Assembly: GCF_004771005.1 (NCBI RefSeq)
Contig: NZ_RQHV01000045.1
Coordinates: forward strand, 1 to 64,000
From: Leptospira ilyithenensis
GTDB lineage: Bacteria > Spirochaetota > Leptospiria > Leptospirales > Leptospiraceae
DNA: 64,000 bases
Direction: 5' to 3'
Shown here: positions 16,524 through 27,153 of the stretch, in pieces
How positions within the stretch are numbered: the first letter of the stretch is position 1
How the letters are laid out: each line of letters opens with the position of its first letter
Notes under the pieces: model-generated
What the model was told of the DNA's origin: nothing
Database searches by the model: none
The model's input: the letters and a program-made list of their open reading frames with translations, nothing else
Program-made: the position numbers and the translations under genes

Positions 16524-18909
16524 ATTTAAGAAAAGTTTTTGATTGGCGATAGGACTCAAGACACTCGATCATTTTTTTTACCAATTCAGGAACGGGGACC
16601 AGTTTGGAAAATCTTTCCAAAACCCAATGATCAATTCCCTCTTTTTTTAAAAACTCCTTGTCTGAAAATAAAGGTGCACTGGAACTCATCATCAGTATGG
16701 GGAGATTCATACCCTCCGCCATGGCCGCCCATTCATGAACCAATTCTATCCCCCCGAGCACAGGCATTTCCACGTCCGTTAAAAGAAGATGAGGAGTAAA
16801 TTGTTTCAAATGAGACAAAGCTTCCGAACCATTTGCAGATTCAATTACGAGCCAATTATACTTTCTAAATTCTTCTGCACATTCTTTCCGATACAGATCG
16901 GAATTTTCCACGATCAGTATGATCTTTTCCCCCACGGGAATTTGGATCAAAAATTCAGAACCTTGTTTACGGCCGGGAACGATCGATATACTTCCGTTAT
17001 GTGCCTGTAAAATGGAACGGGATAAAGATAATCCGAAACCGGTTCCTACTTCTCCCAAAGTTCCCGCTTTCTTTTGCAAATCGGCACCTTCCGTATTAAA
17101 GATACGGATTTGATCTTCAGTCATTCCCATCCCGAAATCTATCACATAAAACTTATCTTTAAAATCCTCTCTCTTATGAATTAGATAAAGATCGGAATTT
17201 GCATTTGAAAACTTAATGGAATTGTTGATTAAATTGCAAATTACCTCACCTAGCAATGTCTTATCGGCAAAGATAAAACTTGGGTGATGATCTTCCAAAA
17301 TGATGTTTATATTTTTGGAAGAAGAAGACAATGCCACTTCTTTGTTTACATATTCAAGTAAGTCATCCGAAGAAAAAAATTCATACCTAAGTCTGACCGA
17401 ATCGGAATCAAAACGACTGATACTTAAGAGATGGCGAATCAGCTGTATTGAATTATCAACACCTCCAATCCCCATTTGAATCAGCTTATCTACGTCATCC
17501 TCCTTCTTCGGACTCACCTTGGACTGAATATTATGCAACAGAAATTTCAACCCGACCAAAGGTGATTGCAAGTCATGAGAAAGTAAAGAAATCAAATTTG
17601 TTTTCCAACGATTTGCATTTTCCAACTCACCTGTACGATCTTTTACCCTTAATTCCAGATCCTCCTTGGACTTAAGGAGTTCACGCATAGCGGACTCTTC
17701 CTTTCGGAAAGCATCCATTACCAAATAAAACATTAAAGATGTTAGTGGTAACAAAAAGAAACTAAGTCCCAAAAAGAACAGCCAATCCCTTTTATTGGCA
17801 TAATTATAATAGAATAAAGATTCATGAACGATAATGATTCCTGCAAAAAAGAAACTGATCAGATAAATCCGAACTTCCGTATGTCCTTTAAATGCAAGAA
17901 ACAACAAGTATAGAATACTACAAACGATCATGGAATTTGCACCTGTTTCAAAAGGTATAGAAACAAGAGTCAGATAATAATCGGGAAGAGCTAACATTAA
18001 AAATGCGTATATTCCCGTGATATAGGTAAAAACAATAAATGTTTTTTTGAAACGTTTATCTGCAACGACGGAGTAAAGCACAGTGCCGCCCAAATATAGA
18101 TTCAACGGCAAACAAACAAATGACAGGCGAATGATAAGATAACAATATTCATCCGAGAACAGATTAAAAAGTATCCTGGTATCTCTCAACGTGACAATGG
18201 GAAGCATAACGGCAAAACAAAATAAGCCCAAATAAAGGGATCTTTTCAAATCTCTTCTCAAATAATAAAGGCATATGTTGAAAGCACCCAAAAATGCGAG
18301 CCAGGATACACCAAGCAAAGTCAATAATTCCTTTCTCTGATATTCCTTATTGATTTGCCGAAATGTTCCCAAATGAATAATCTCTTTCATTCCGCAAATC
18401 CTGTGGCTATAATTGGAAATATTCAGTTGTATTTGAAATCGGTTCGATTTGGGTTTGATACTGAGTATCTGAGTCTTATAAGAAGGTTTATGAATATTCG
18501 GATCGGGTGAAGCTTTTCCGTTTTCATGGACAAGTTCCCCATCAACGTACAACCGATAGGCGGTATGCAGCAAAGGAACTTGAAGAACCAAATCGTCGGC
18601 AGGACCGGAAAGTATTACGTTCAGCCGGTAGGTAGCAAAACCTTTACGGGAAAGCGGTTTTCCGTCCGCTTCCATTTGGTTCCAAGGACGGGGAAATACA
18701 TACTTAAGATTGGAAGATTTTTGCGACGGATCTAAAAATTCATTCCAATAAAATTCCCATTCTCCGATCAAAGGCGTAGTTTTTGTATGAATATCGAAAT
18801 CGGTTAGATCTAAAATCCCTTTTTTGGATTCGGATTGGTTGGCAGTCTCGGAGCAACCGAAAAAGAACAACAAAAGTAAAAAAGCAATTCCTGTTTTTAT
18901 CTTCTGCAT
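16522..18909 (-). CDS. Hybrid sensor histidine kinase with 7TMR-DISM input domain
   Basis: A 795-residue signal transducer. The N-terminus is a lipobox-like signal (FFFGCSETA, Cys19), followed by a jelly-roll 7TMR-DISM extracellular domain (about 35-195; WEFYWNEFLDP, YRLYVDGELV). Seven hydrophobic helices span about 200-395, then a coiled coil. The kinase core has the phospho-His in LLSHDLQSP, the N box CNLINNSIKFS, and G boxes DFGMGMTED and GTGFGLSL. A C-terminal receiver has the phospho-acceptor Asp in LLLTDVEMPVLGG. The ligand is unknown; the input family often senses carbohydrates or small ligands. Convergent with the acyl-CoA dehydrogenase gene. Confidence 0.92.
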   Translation of the reverse strand: MQKIKTGIAFLLLLFFFGCSETANQSESKKGILDLTDFDIHTKTTPLIGEWEFYWNEFLDPSQKSSNLKYVFPRPWNQMEADGKPLSRKGFATYRLNVILSGPADDLVLQVPLLHTAYRLYVDGELVHENGKASPDPNIHKPSYKTQILSIKPKSNRFQIQLNISNYSHRICGMKEIIHLGTFRQINKEYQRKELLTLLGVSWLAFLGAFNICLYYLRRDLKRSLYLGLFCFAVMLPIVTLRDTRILFNLFSDEYCYLIIRLSFVCLPLNLYLGGTVLYSVVADKRFKKTFIVFTYITGIYAFLMLALPDYYLTLVSIPFETGANSMIVCSILYLLFLAFKGHTEVRIYLISFFFAGIIIVHESLFYYNYANKRDWLFFLGLSFFLLPLTSLMFYLVMDAFRKEESAMRELLKSKEDLELRVKDRTGELENANRWKTNLISLLSHDLQSPLVGLKFLLHNIQSKVSPKKEDDVDKLIQMGIGGVDNSIQLIRHLLSISRFDSDSVRLRYEFFSSDDLLEYVNKEVALSSSSKNINIILEDHHPSFIFADKTLLGEVICNLINNSIKFSNANSDLYLIHKREDFKDKFYVIDFGMGMTEDQIRIFNTEGADLQKKAGTLGEVGTGFGLSLSRSILQAHNGSISIVPGRKQGSEFLIQIPVGEKIILIVENSDLYRKECAEEFRKYNWLVIESANGSEALSHLKQFTPHLLLTDVEMPVLGGIELVHEWAAMAEGMNLPILMMSSSAPLFSDKEFLKKEGIDHWVLERFSKLVPVPELVKKMIECLESYRQSKTFLK

Positions 18910-18965
18910 CGATGAAACAGGAAAAGATGTAATTTAGCGAATGTAAACCAGGATTTTCCTTTTCT

Positions 18966-20525
<1,560 letters not shown>

Positions 20526-20552
20526 TCAAACACACAAACGATATAGTTTTTT

Positions 20553-20640
20553 TCCGTTTCCCTTCGCTGGCATTATCCAGATCAGGTTCATGGGGACTCT
20601 CTCAGAGTTTCTTTACGAAACCCACCCCCAACGGTTATAA
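20553..20640 (-). promoter_or_regulatory. TPP riboswitch (thi-box) in the thiC leader
   Basis: Read on the minus strand, the leader contains the thi-box core in order: GGGGGTGGG, then CTGAGAGAG, then ATGAACCTGATCTGG and ATAATGCCAGCGAAGGGA. These are the TPP aptamer signatures for the P2-P3 and P4-P5 arms. It ends about 80 bases before the thiC ATG, leaving room for an expression platform. Confidence 0.96.
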
Positions 20641-20767
20641 ATCAGTTTGGGGTGGGCGACAGAATTTGACAACGATAAATTACGGGGTATTTTTGGTCCA
20701 GGTTTGTCAAAAAATGATTTGTTGGATTTATAGAAAAGTTGAGGCAATGAATACAATATAACTTTCG

Positions 20768-21139
20768 TTACTTGGCGACCCTCCCCTTTCTTTCCATTCT
20801 ATGTATGTAGACTTGAAGATCCTGCTTTCCCTTGGGTCCTATTTCCGTAAACTGCACCCCGTAGATTCCCTCTTCCTTCGATTTTTTGCCGATCTGTTTG
20901 ATCACTCCGCGCGCCAAAAAATCGGCAAGATCTCCGGGAAGTGCTACAAGGATTTCTATTTTTTCGTTTAGGTCCCATTCCTCAAAATGATTGGGCGCCA
21001 AAATTCCGATCCCTCCCAGACTTAAATCCCGAGCTTTCAAAACATCCAATAGGACGGTGCCCATAAGATGCACTTCCACAGGTTCGTTCTCTTCCGGGAT
21101 CACACGGACAAATTTACGTTTATCTTGGCTTTGCGGCAT
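20768..21139 (-). CDS. PilZ domain protein (c-di-GMP receptor family)
   Basis: A 123-residue single-domain protein. The c-di-GMP contacts of the PilZ family are visible: KRKFVRV near residue 7 (the RxxxR-like motif) and DLSLGGIGI near 38 (the D/NxSxxG motif). The remainder is beta-rich, as expected. It would act as a cytosolic receptor that passes the c-di-GMP level to a partner; no partner is coded adjacent to it. Binding depends on the RxxxR motif, which here reads R-K-F-V-R and is intact. Confidence 0.85.
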   Translation of the reverse strand: MPQSQDKRKFVRVIPEENEPVEVHLMGTVLLDVLKARDLSLGGIGILAPNHFEEWDLNEKIEILVALPGDLADFLARGVIKQIGKKSKEEGIYGVQFTEIGPKGKQDLQVYIHRMERKGRVAK

Positions 21140-21221
21140 TTAGGTAAATAAAGGCAATAAAATAGGAATGTAAACCAGGATTTATTATTTAATTCCTGTA
21201 ATCCGAGCAGTTCAGACCAAA

Positions 21222-21349
21222 TCAGGCGAACATTTGGCCTGAAAATTCCAGCAACGTTCAATGTTCCTCGCTCGTTTTCTCGGGACATCCTGTCCCGAAG
21301 AAAACACTCCGGCATCCCTAGCCATAGGGAGCACTGGGCGGTAAGCCGC
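21222..21349. repeat. Cluster of four hairpins in an intergenic stretch (structured element)
   Basis: The roughly 345 bases between the PilZ and P83/100 genes contain four inverted repeats in a row: TCAGGC/GCCTGA (21222-21242); a long hairpin with arms GTTTTCTCGGGACA and TGTCCCGAAGAAAAC, with one bulged A (21274-21305); TCCCTA/TAGGGA (21315-21330); and GCGG/CCGC (21338-21349). The stretch is more GC-rich than its flanks. It could be a dispersed intergenic repeat or a small RNA. No second copy occurs in this window. A minus-strand reading frame of 83 codons crosses it but looks spurious. Confidence 0.5.
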
Positions 21350-21420
21350 ATTCAGACACTCGTATCTTTTCTTTTTGTTTGAGGTAGTCTTTCCTTATAA
21401 GATGGGATTTTGGTATCCCA

Positions 21421-21452
21421 CAAAAAAAAAGACCGAGCCTTTCAGCCCAGTC
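21421..21452 (-). terminator. Rho-independent terminator of the P83/100 gene
   Basis: On the minus strand, GACTGGGC and GCTCGGTC pair (two G-U wobbles) around a short loop and run into nine T. It lies about 30 bases after the stop codon of the gene ending at 21485. Confidence 0.8.
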
Positions 21453-21484
21453 CTTTCTTTCCATACCGAATATGGTTCTAAAAA

Positions 21485-23176
21485 TTAAGGAGCAATCGTC
21501 TTAACCAATGTTAAATCTTCTTTCTTGAAAATCTTAATCGTTGTTTTGTCCCCTTCTTTCGGCTTTCCTGTTACGTAAATTTTCTCACCGAAGAAAGTTA
21601 GTTCGGAGTTTTCTTCAATTGCTTCCGAAGAACGTGCTTCAAAAGTCAGATCCGATTTGAAGCGGGCTACATAGTATTTGTCTTGAAACTTTTCCACCAC
21701 ATAGACTTTGTCTTCTCTCGGAACAATAGGAGTTCTCCAAAAGATATCCGCATTTTCGCTGGATTTTTTAACACCTAGTTTGTCCGGATCTAGTAGAACC
21801 AATTTGTGTTTTCTTGTTTCGATTTTTTCTCCATCGTAACCCAAAACAAGAACTCCTTGGTTCGGAATCTCTTTAAATTCCTTAGAACAGATGTTATTGT
21901 AAGGACTTTTAAAAAGTGCATCGTCTTTCTTGGTATCAATCGCCCAAAGTTCGTTTGAATAATGACCATCCGCATCATACTTGATGAACTTCATGAAAAG
22001 GATCTTGTTATTGACGACGTTATCACTTTGTTCTTCTTTTTTCTTAAGCTCATCTTTGACTTGAGAAAGTTCTTTCTGAACTTCCTGCACTTTCTCTTCT
22101 GCTGCCTTCACGGCTTCAGTGGTTTTCGCAGGTTCCGTAGTTGCTGTTTCGGTTTTACCGTCTTCTTTTCTAGCTTCTTCCTTTGCGGCAACTTGCTCTT
22201 CTTTTTTAACAAGCTCTTCTTTCTTTTGTTCCAGAGCGGCTTCTTTGACTTCAGTCGCTTTTTGTTCTTGTTGGATTTGTTTTACTTCTTCGGTCTTTTT
22301 TTCGATCTCTGCTTTGTTTTTAACAGGATCTTTTTTCAATTCATTGAGGTTTGCAACGGTAGTAGCTTCTTTTTTTGCCAACTCTTCTTTTTTCTCGGCA
22401 ACTTGTTTTTGTTCTTTGGCTACTTCCTGTTTTTTGTCTTGGACGATTTTCTTTTCTTCTTTGATTTTATCATCTTGAAGTTTGTCCATTTTTTTGGCTT
22501 CGTCCTGCATCTTTTGTTTTGTGGCAGGATCTTTCTCTTTGTCTTTTACGATTCGGTTAACGTCTTTTTCCAATTCATCTGCAGTAACATCCTTACCGCT
22601 GTCTTTCAGAATGTTTTTTTCAATCGGGATGATCAGTTGTGTTTTGCCGGACCAGTTTTTATAATTCGTATCAATCCCGATTTTGTCCGCTGTTACCGCT
22701 TTAACAACCTCTTCCGTATATTTGCCTGTAACAAATTTGAGGTCTTTTCTATGAGCAGCATTATAATATAACACATATTGTGCGAGGGTGTCGGCACCGC
22801 CTGCTTTGTATTGAAAGGAGCTTTCAAGATAAGCCGAGACAATTCGTACGATCGAATTTACGTGATCGAAAGATTGAGATTCGCTAATGGAAAAAATATC
22901 AGCACCCAGCTTTCCATCCCCGCCCGGTTGAATTCTTTGAACGGTAACTCCGCTTACGGAAGCACTGTCCGATTTGCTTAAGGAAGCAGCTAATTTTTTA
23001 CCGGTTTCGGCATTTTCCAAAAGGATATCAGGGTTTGCTTTTTTTAAAGAGCGATTGATAAACTCAATCTTCTTTGCTCCTTTGATTTCCGATTCCCCAA
23101 GTGGTGCCTTGGATTGTGCGGAAACTCCTGTTACAACAACAAACAAAAAGATAGCGGTCGCGCGAAATAATCTCAT
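21485..23176 (-). CDS. P83/100-family exported protein
   Basis: A 563-residue protein resembling the P83/100 antigen family of spirochaetes (first described in Borrelia). A signal peptide ends at VSAQ. An N-terminal globular domain spans about 30-215 (with KNWSGKTQLIIPIEKNILKD). Residues about 215-395 form a long Lys/Glu/Gln-rich coiled coil with many AxxKKxE-type repeats. A C-terminal domain (about 395-563) is beta-rich, with repeated short strands (ILFMKFIKYD, LVLLDPDKLG) suggesting a propeller-like fold. The protein is probably periplasmic or at the cell surface. Its molecular role is not known. The terminator at 21421 and the palindrome at 23203 frame it as a single-gene unit. Confidence 0.82.
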   Translation of the reverse strand: MRLFRATAIFLFVVVTGVSAQSKAPLGESEIKGAKKIEFINRSLKKANPDILLENAETGKKLAASLSKSDSASVSGVTVQRIQPGGDGKLGADIFSISESQSFDHVNSIVRIVSAYLESSFQYKAGGADTLAQYVLYYNAAHRKDLKFVTGKYTEEVVKAVTADKIGIDTNYKNWSGKTQLIIPIEKNILKDSGKDVTADELEKDVNRIVKDKEKDPATKQKMQDEAKKMDKLQDDKIKEEKKIVQDKKQEVAKEQKQVAEKKEELAKKEATTVANLNELKKDPVKNKAEIEKKTEEVKQIQQEQKATEVKEAALEQKKEELVKKEEQVAAKEEARKEDGKTETATTEPAKTTEAVKAAEEKVQEVQKELSQVKDELKKKEEQSDNVVNNKILFMKFIKYDADGHYSNELWAIDTKKDDALFKSPYNNICSKEFKEIPNQGVLVLGYDGEKIETRKHKLVLLDPDKLGVKKSSENADIFWRTPIVPREDKVYVVEKFQDKYYVARFKSDLTFEARSSEAIEENSELTFFGEKIYVTGKPKEGDKTTIKIFKKEDLTLVKTIAP

Positions 23177-23202
23177 TTCACCCTCTTAATTTTTTTTTAA
23201 AG

Positions 23203-23214
23203 AATAGCGCTATT
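23203..23214. promoter_or_regulatory. 12-bp palindrome in the P83/100-serC divergent region
   Basis: AATAGCGCTATT is a perfect palindrome in the about 105-base gap between the P83/100 and serC start codons, about 27 bases before the former. It may be an operator or part of a promoter; a palindrome of this length can also occur by chance. Confidence 0.25.
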
Positions 23215-23282
23215 TTAAAGGATCGAATGGAATCTGAAAAGCAAGTTTTCCCTCATTTAAAAAGATATTTACCCCTTATCTC

Positions 23283-24401
23283 ATGGAACAAATCTGGAAG
23301 GGAATGGTAAAATTTACTTCAAGAATCCACAATTTCAACGCAGGGCCGGCCATGCTTCCGACGGAAGTAATGGAAAAAGCCCAAAGAGAATTCCTGAACT
23401 ACCAAGGGACAGGAATGTCTGTAATGGAGATGAGTCACAGGGCAAAGCCCTTCCAAGACATTCTGGACCGATCGATTCACCATTTGCGTTCCCTTCTCTC
23501 CATTCCCGAACGTTACGGAGTCGTTTATTATCCTGGCGGAGCCACATTTCAATTCTCAGCGATTCCCCTCAATTATCTGAAAGAAGGAGAATCTGCCGAC
23601 TTCGCACTTACCGGAGTCTGGGCTGTGAAAGCAAAAGAAGAAGCTAAAAAATTCTATCCGAATGTAAAAACCATCTTCGACGGAAAGGATTCCAAATATA
23701 CGGAAATCCCAGAGCTTACCGATGATCTGGTTTCCGATGATGCAAAATATGTTTACATCACTTCCAATAATACGATTTACGGAACTCGTTACAAAACGTT
23801 ACCTAAATTGAAAAAGGCTCCTCTCATTGCAGACATGACGAGTGAACTTTTAAGCCGCAAGTTGAATATAGAAGATTTCAGCGTTATATTTGCAGGTGCT
23901 CAGAAAAACATAGGCCCTTCCGGACTAACACTCGTTATTTACGACAAGGAAAAACTCCCGAAACAAAATCATCCGATTCCCAATCTCATGAATTTCGAGT
24001 TGATGGAAAAAAACGGATCCCTCTATAACACTCCACCGACTTACTCCATTTATATGGCCGGCCTAGTCTTCGAATGGCTGGTAGAAAAGGGCGGAGTGGA
24101 AGTGATGGAAAAAGAGAACGAAGCGAAAGCAAAACTTCTTTATGATACGATTGATTCCTCTTCACTTTATAACGCACCGGTTCCCGTAAACAACCGTTCC
24201 GTGATGAATGCGGTCTTCCGTTTGAAAGACGATTCTCTTGATGCTAAATTCTTAGAGGGTGCTGAGGCAGCAGGCCTTGCAGGACTCAAAGGATATAGAG
24301 ACGTAGGCGGATTCAGAGCATCCATTTACAACGCAATGCCTAAGTCGGGTATAGAAACACTTGTCTCCTATATGAAAGAATTCGAAAGATCCAAAGGTTA
24401 A
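23283..24401 (+). CDS. serC: Phosphoserine aminotransferase SerC
   Basis: A PLP enzyme that transaminates 3-phosphohydroxypyruvate with glutamate in serine synthesis (and acts in pyridoxal phosphate synthesis in some bacteria). The 372-residue protein has the opening block NFNAGPAMLP, the PLP-lysine motif FAGAQKNIGPSG near residue 208, and the closing FRASIYNAMP. The family usually begins only a few residues before NFNAGP, so ATG 23304 (MVKFTSRIHNF) may be the true start; the purine run GGAAGGG is only one base from it, so I keep the upstream ATG. It heads a run with the next three genes. Confidence 0.95.
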   Translation: MEQIWKGMVKFTSRIHNFNAGPAMLPTEVMEKAQREFLNYQGTGMSVMEMSHRAKPFQDILDRSIHHLRSLLSIPERYGVVYYPGGATFQFSAIPLNYLKEGESADFALTGVWAVKAKEEAKKFYPNVKTIFDGKDSKYTEIPELTDDLVSDDAKYVYITSNNTIYGTRYKTLPKLKKAPLIADMTSELLSRKLNIEDFSVIFAGAQKNIGPSGLTLVIYDKEKLPKQNHPIPNLMNFELMEKNGSLYNTPPTYSIYMAGLVFEWLVEKGGVEVMEKENEAKAKLLYDTIDSSSLYNAPVPVNNRSVMNAVFRLKDDSLDAKFLEGAEAAGLAGLKGYRDVGGFRASIYNAMPKSGIETLVSYMKEFERSKG

Positions 24402-24404
24402 TTT

Positions 24405-25040
24405 TTGAAAACCAGATCCTTATCCTTCTTATTTGTTTTATCCTTGGGTGCAAGCACCCTGGGTGCCGGTTCCATTTGGATTCCCGAGGAATTGGAACTG
24501 GGAAAAGAAGCAAAATCCTGTTACCAACCTATGAAAGATTGGGGAATAGGAATGCTCTCCAAAAACAGTTATGAATTGGAATCCAATACCTTTCAAAACT
24601 TTGCCAAAGAATCGGCAAACTTTCGTTTGTCGTCTTTGGCATGTTTGCGGGGTCTTATCAAAAAAGAATCGGACCGCAGTGCCATCCTATCCGGTTATGA
24701 AGCCGGTATCGCCCGGGAAGACCATCTCTTTCGTTTGGAGCTGAAAATCCTTACTTCTTCCGAAAGGGATTTTCCACTTACCCCGATTGAAATGAAATCC
24801 GTGAAAGATTGGACGGAAACGAGAGTCCAACTTGTAGAAGGAATCAGAAATCTTACGAAAGAAGGCCTCTTGTATTCCGACAAAGATTGGGAAAACAAAA
24901 AAGAAAACCTGGAAGAAGAAATCCGGGCTCGTTACGGGAGCCTCGTTCGGGAAAGAGAAAAATTCCTGTTTCGCCTTTCCATCGAATCCAGAGCATCTTA
25001 TCTGAATTATTTAGCAAAATTTACGGAGAATTCATTATGA
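24405..25040 (+). CDS. Exported protein of unknown function
   Basis: A 211-residue protein starting at TTG, three bases after serC. A signal peptide MKTRSLSFLFVLSLGASTLGA is followed by a mostly helical, charged domain. The only Cys residues are in KSCYQPM and LACLRG near residues 39 and 79. I recognise no family. Its stop overlaps the rpiB start (ATGA), so it is co-translated with housekeeping enzymes although it is predicted to be periplasmic. Confidence 0.65.
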   Translation: MKTRSLSFLFVLSLGASTLGAGSIWIPEELELGKEAKSCYQPMKDWGIGMLSKNSYELESNTFQNFAKESANFRLSSLACLRGLIKKESDRSAILSGYEAGIAREDHLFRLELKILTSSERDFPLTPIEMKSVKDWTETRVQLVEGIRNLTKEGLLYSDKDWENKKENLEEEIRARYGSLVREREKFLFRLSIESRASYLNYLAKFTENSL

Positions 25041-25477
25041 AACCCAAGTTAGGAATCGCATCCGACCATGGAGGATTTGCACTCAAAGAATTCCTTAGGA
25101 AAAGCCTGGAGGAAAGTTTTGAAGTGGTCGATTATGGTACAAAGAGCGAAGCTTCTGTTGATTACCCGACCATCATCGGGGATGCCTGCCGAAAAGTTTT
25201 GGCGGGGGAAGTACCTAGACTCATCGCCCTCTGCGGAACAGGAATCGGCGCCTCGATTGCGGCAAACCGAATTCCCGGGATCAGAGCGGCACTTTGCCAT
25301 GACGAATTCACTGCTGAAATGTCCCGCAGACATAATAATGCAAATGTGATCGTTTTGGGAGGGAGAGTTCTGGGAACAGATCTGGCTCTTCGGATTGTAC
25401 AAAAATGGATAGATACGGATTTCGAGGGTGGCCGTCACGAACGGAGATTGGGTTTGGTCGAAGAACAAAAACCCTAA
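25037..25477 (+). CDS. rpiB: Ribose-5-phosphate isomerase B
   Basis: RpiB interconverts ribose 5-phosphate and ribulose 5-phosphate in the pentose phosphate pathway. With the ATG at 25037 the protein is 146 residues, the normal length. Diagnostic residues are ASDHGG at 8-13, the catalytic Cys66 in LCGTGIGAS and His99 in SRRHNNANV. An open frame continues upstream of the ATG but matches nothing in the family, and the start forms an ATGA overlap with the preceding gene. The end overlaps the LamG-like gene by up to 73 bases. Confidence 0.95.
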   Translation: MKPKLGIASDHGGFALKEFLRKSLEESFEVVDYGTKSEASVDYPTIIGDACRKVLAGEVPRLIALCGTGIGASIAANRIPGIRAALCHDEFTAEMSRRHNNANVIVLGGRVLGTDLALRIVQKWIDTDFEGGRHERRLGLVEEQKP

Positions 25478-27153
25478 TCAGTTTATTATTTTTGACATTC
25501 CATTTGGATGCCAAGGAAATTGTCCACCTAACACAGACTCAATTATCAGACTGGAAACGAATTGATGCAATCATCGAAACAAAACCAGGCAAAAAAGAAA
25601 TCATTCGTGCGGGAGAGAACACTCCCAAAAACAAAGAATTGTTTTTGGACTTTGAAGGAGAAGTAAGTTCTCCTGAACGGAAGGAAGAAGTATTTTCCAA
25701 TTCCGGATTCAAATCTCCCAAATCGGTTTCAATCCTATCTTCTTCCTACATTATAGATGAAAAACATTCTTTCTTCGGAAAAAGATCCGCTTATTTTTCG
25801 GGAAAAAGAAATCAAATCCATGTTTCCGTATCCGGCTCACCTCTATTCGGCACCAACCCTGAATCTTTTTCCATCACTGTCCCTATTCTCATCAGCGAAC
25901 AAGGCGCAAGCTCGGTCGTTCTGGACAGAACCGTTTTTATCAAAGGGAAAAAATACGGATTTAGTTTGGAAATAGAAGAAAACAAACCGGTGTTTTATGC
26001 GAACAATCTATTTCAAACCTCCAACGGATCCACCGGAAGCGCGGAAGTCAGATCCAATATCTCCATTCCCAGAAAAGAGTGGCATGTTATCTCCATTTAC
26101 TTTGACGTAAATGAAATGAAGTTCGGTCTTTATCAGAACGGTTATGAAACTGCAAGTTTTGAAGGAAACACATCAAAAATAACAGGCATTAGCTTTCCGG
26201 AGCATGACTCCACAAATTTGGTCATCGGCAAATCTTTTTTCGGGAATATGGACGCAGTTCATATTCACAAAGGGGAACCGATGGGAAACAAAGACTATTC
26301 CCGATTTGCAAGAGTGAGCTATTCCGATGAAACCAAACTGGCAAGTCAAAATGGCAGTTGGATCATTTCACCGATTTATACTACGGAACATAGTTTTGCG
26401 AGCTTAATGCAATTTGAAGCTTCTTTCGAAAAACCGAAGGACACTCAAGTGGGTATATATTTTCGGGGAAGCAATCGCAAATTTTCCGAATCCCAAACCC
26501 ACATCCCTTGGATTCGGATTGAAGATGGAAATAAAATTCCTTCTAGTTTGGAAAAATTCCGTTTCCACCAATGGAAAGTTTGGCTGCGATCCGATCCGGA
26601 AGGAATGGCTTCTCCTTCGTTCCATGCATTCCAGTACAAAGTGAAAGAAATCATTCCTCCGAATATTCCCACAGGATTCAGAATTGCCGAATTTTCACCT
26701 TTGGACAAAAATATCTGTTTTGCCTGGAACTCTAACCATGAAAGAGAAGTTCAAAACGGTGGAGGTTATATGATCCACTACGGAGTAGAACCGAATCGAA
26801 TGATCGGAACTTTGTTTGTCAAAAACTCTCAAACGGAAGGTTTGAAATCCATTGATGGGAAAACTGAAAACAACGATTATAAAAATCTGAAATTCTGTGC
26901 GGATGAAAGCACTTTACTTGCCAATATTTATATCTCCGAATCGGATGCGCCGAATTTGAGTAAAACGTTGGAAGATTCTAAATTTACCGCCAACAGGGAA
27001 AGAAGAGGCGCTTTATTTCAATCGGGGATTTCTTATTATTTTAAAATATCAGCTTACAACCGTTATCACGACGAGTGGGAAGGGAGAGATCAGAAAAGCG
27101 ATCTATCCGGTCCGATTTCAGTTCATTTTCCGAAAGAGGTTTCGCAAAGGTAG
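25405..27153 (+). CDS. Exported LamG/concanavalin-like protein
   Basis: A 582-residue protein with an N-terminal signal (RRTKTLISLLFLTFHLDA) preceded by about 20 residues if the ATG at 25405 is used. No nearer ATG exists, so either a 73-base overlap with rpiB is real or a rare start codon is used. Residues about 110-300 show a concanavalin-like LamG pattern: RSAYFSGKRNQI, EWHVISIYFDVNEMKFGLYQNG and TNLVIGKSFFGNMDAVHI. The second half is beta-rich and contains an FN3-like region (PTGFRIAEFSPLDKNICFAW). It is probably displayed at the surface or in the periplasm; ligand unknown. Confidence 0.72.
   Translation: MDRYGFRGWPSRTEIGFGRRTKTLISLLFLTFHLDAKEIVHLTQTQLSDWKRIDAIIETKPGKKEIIRAGENTPKNKELFLDFEGEVSSPERKEEVFSNSGFKSPKSVSILSSSYIIDEKHSFFGKRSAYFSGKRNQIHVSVSGSPLFGTNPESFSITVPILISEQGASSVVLDRTVFIKGKKYGFSLEIEENKPVFYANNLFQTSNGSTGSAEVRSNISIPRKEWHVISIYFDVNEMKFGLYQNGYETASFEGNTSKITGISFPEHDSTNLVIGKSFFGNMDAVHIHKGEPMGNKDYSRFARVSYSDETKLASQNGSWIISPIYTTEHSFASLMQFEASFEKPKDTQVGIYFRGSNRKFSESQTHIPWIRIEDGNKIPSSLEKFRFHQWKVWLRSDPEGMASPSFHAFQYKVKEIIPPNIPTGFRIAEFSPLDKNICFAWNSNHEREVQNGGGYMIHYGVEPNRMIGTLFVKNSQTEGLKSIDGKTENNDYKNLKFCADESTLLANIYISESDAPNLSKTLEDSKFTANRERRGALFQSGISYYFKISAYNRYHDEWEGRDQKSDLSGPISVHFPKEVSQR

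Noticed and set aside
21100..21351. 83-codon minus-strand frame across the hairpin cluster, running into the PilZ gene.
   Set aside because: Its codons cover four inverted repeats and overlap the PilZ gene start; composition is not protein-like.
21962..22771. Long open frame antisense to the P83/100 gene, rich in Phe and Leu.
   Set aside because: It mirrors the Lys/Glu-rich coiled coil on the other strand, as low-complexity codons often give open antisense frames; it has no ribosome site or family match.
24809..25036. Upstream extension of the rpiB frame.
   Set aside because: RpiB starts at MKPKLGIASDHGG in the family, and ATGA coupling with the previous gene fixes 25037 as the start.
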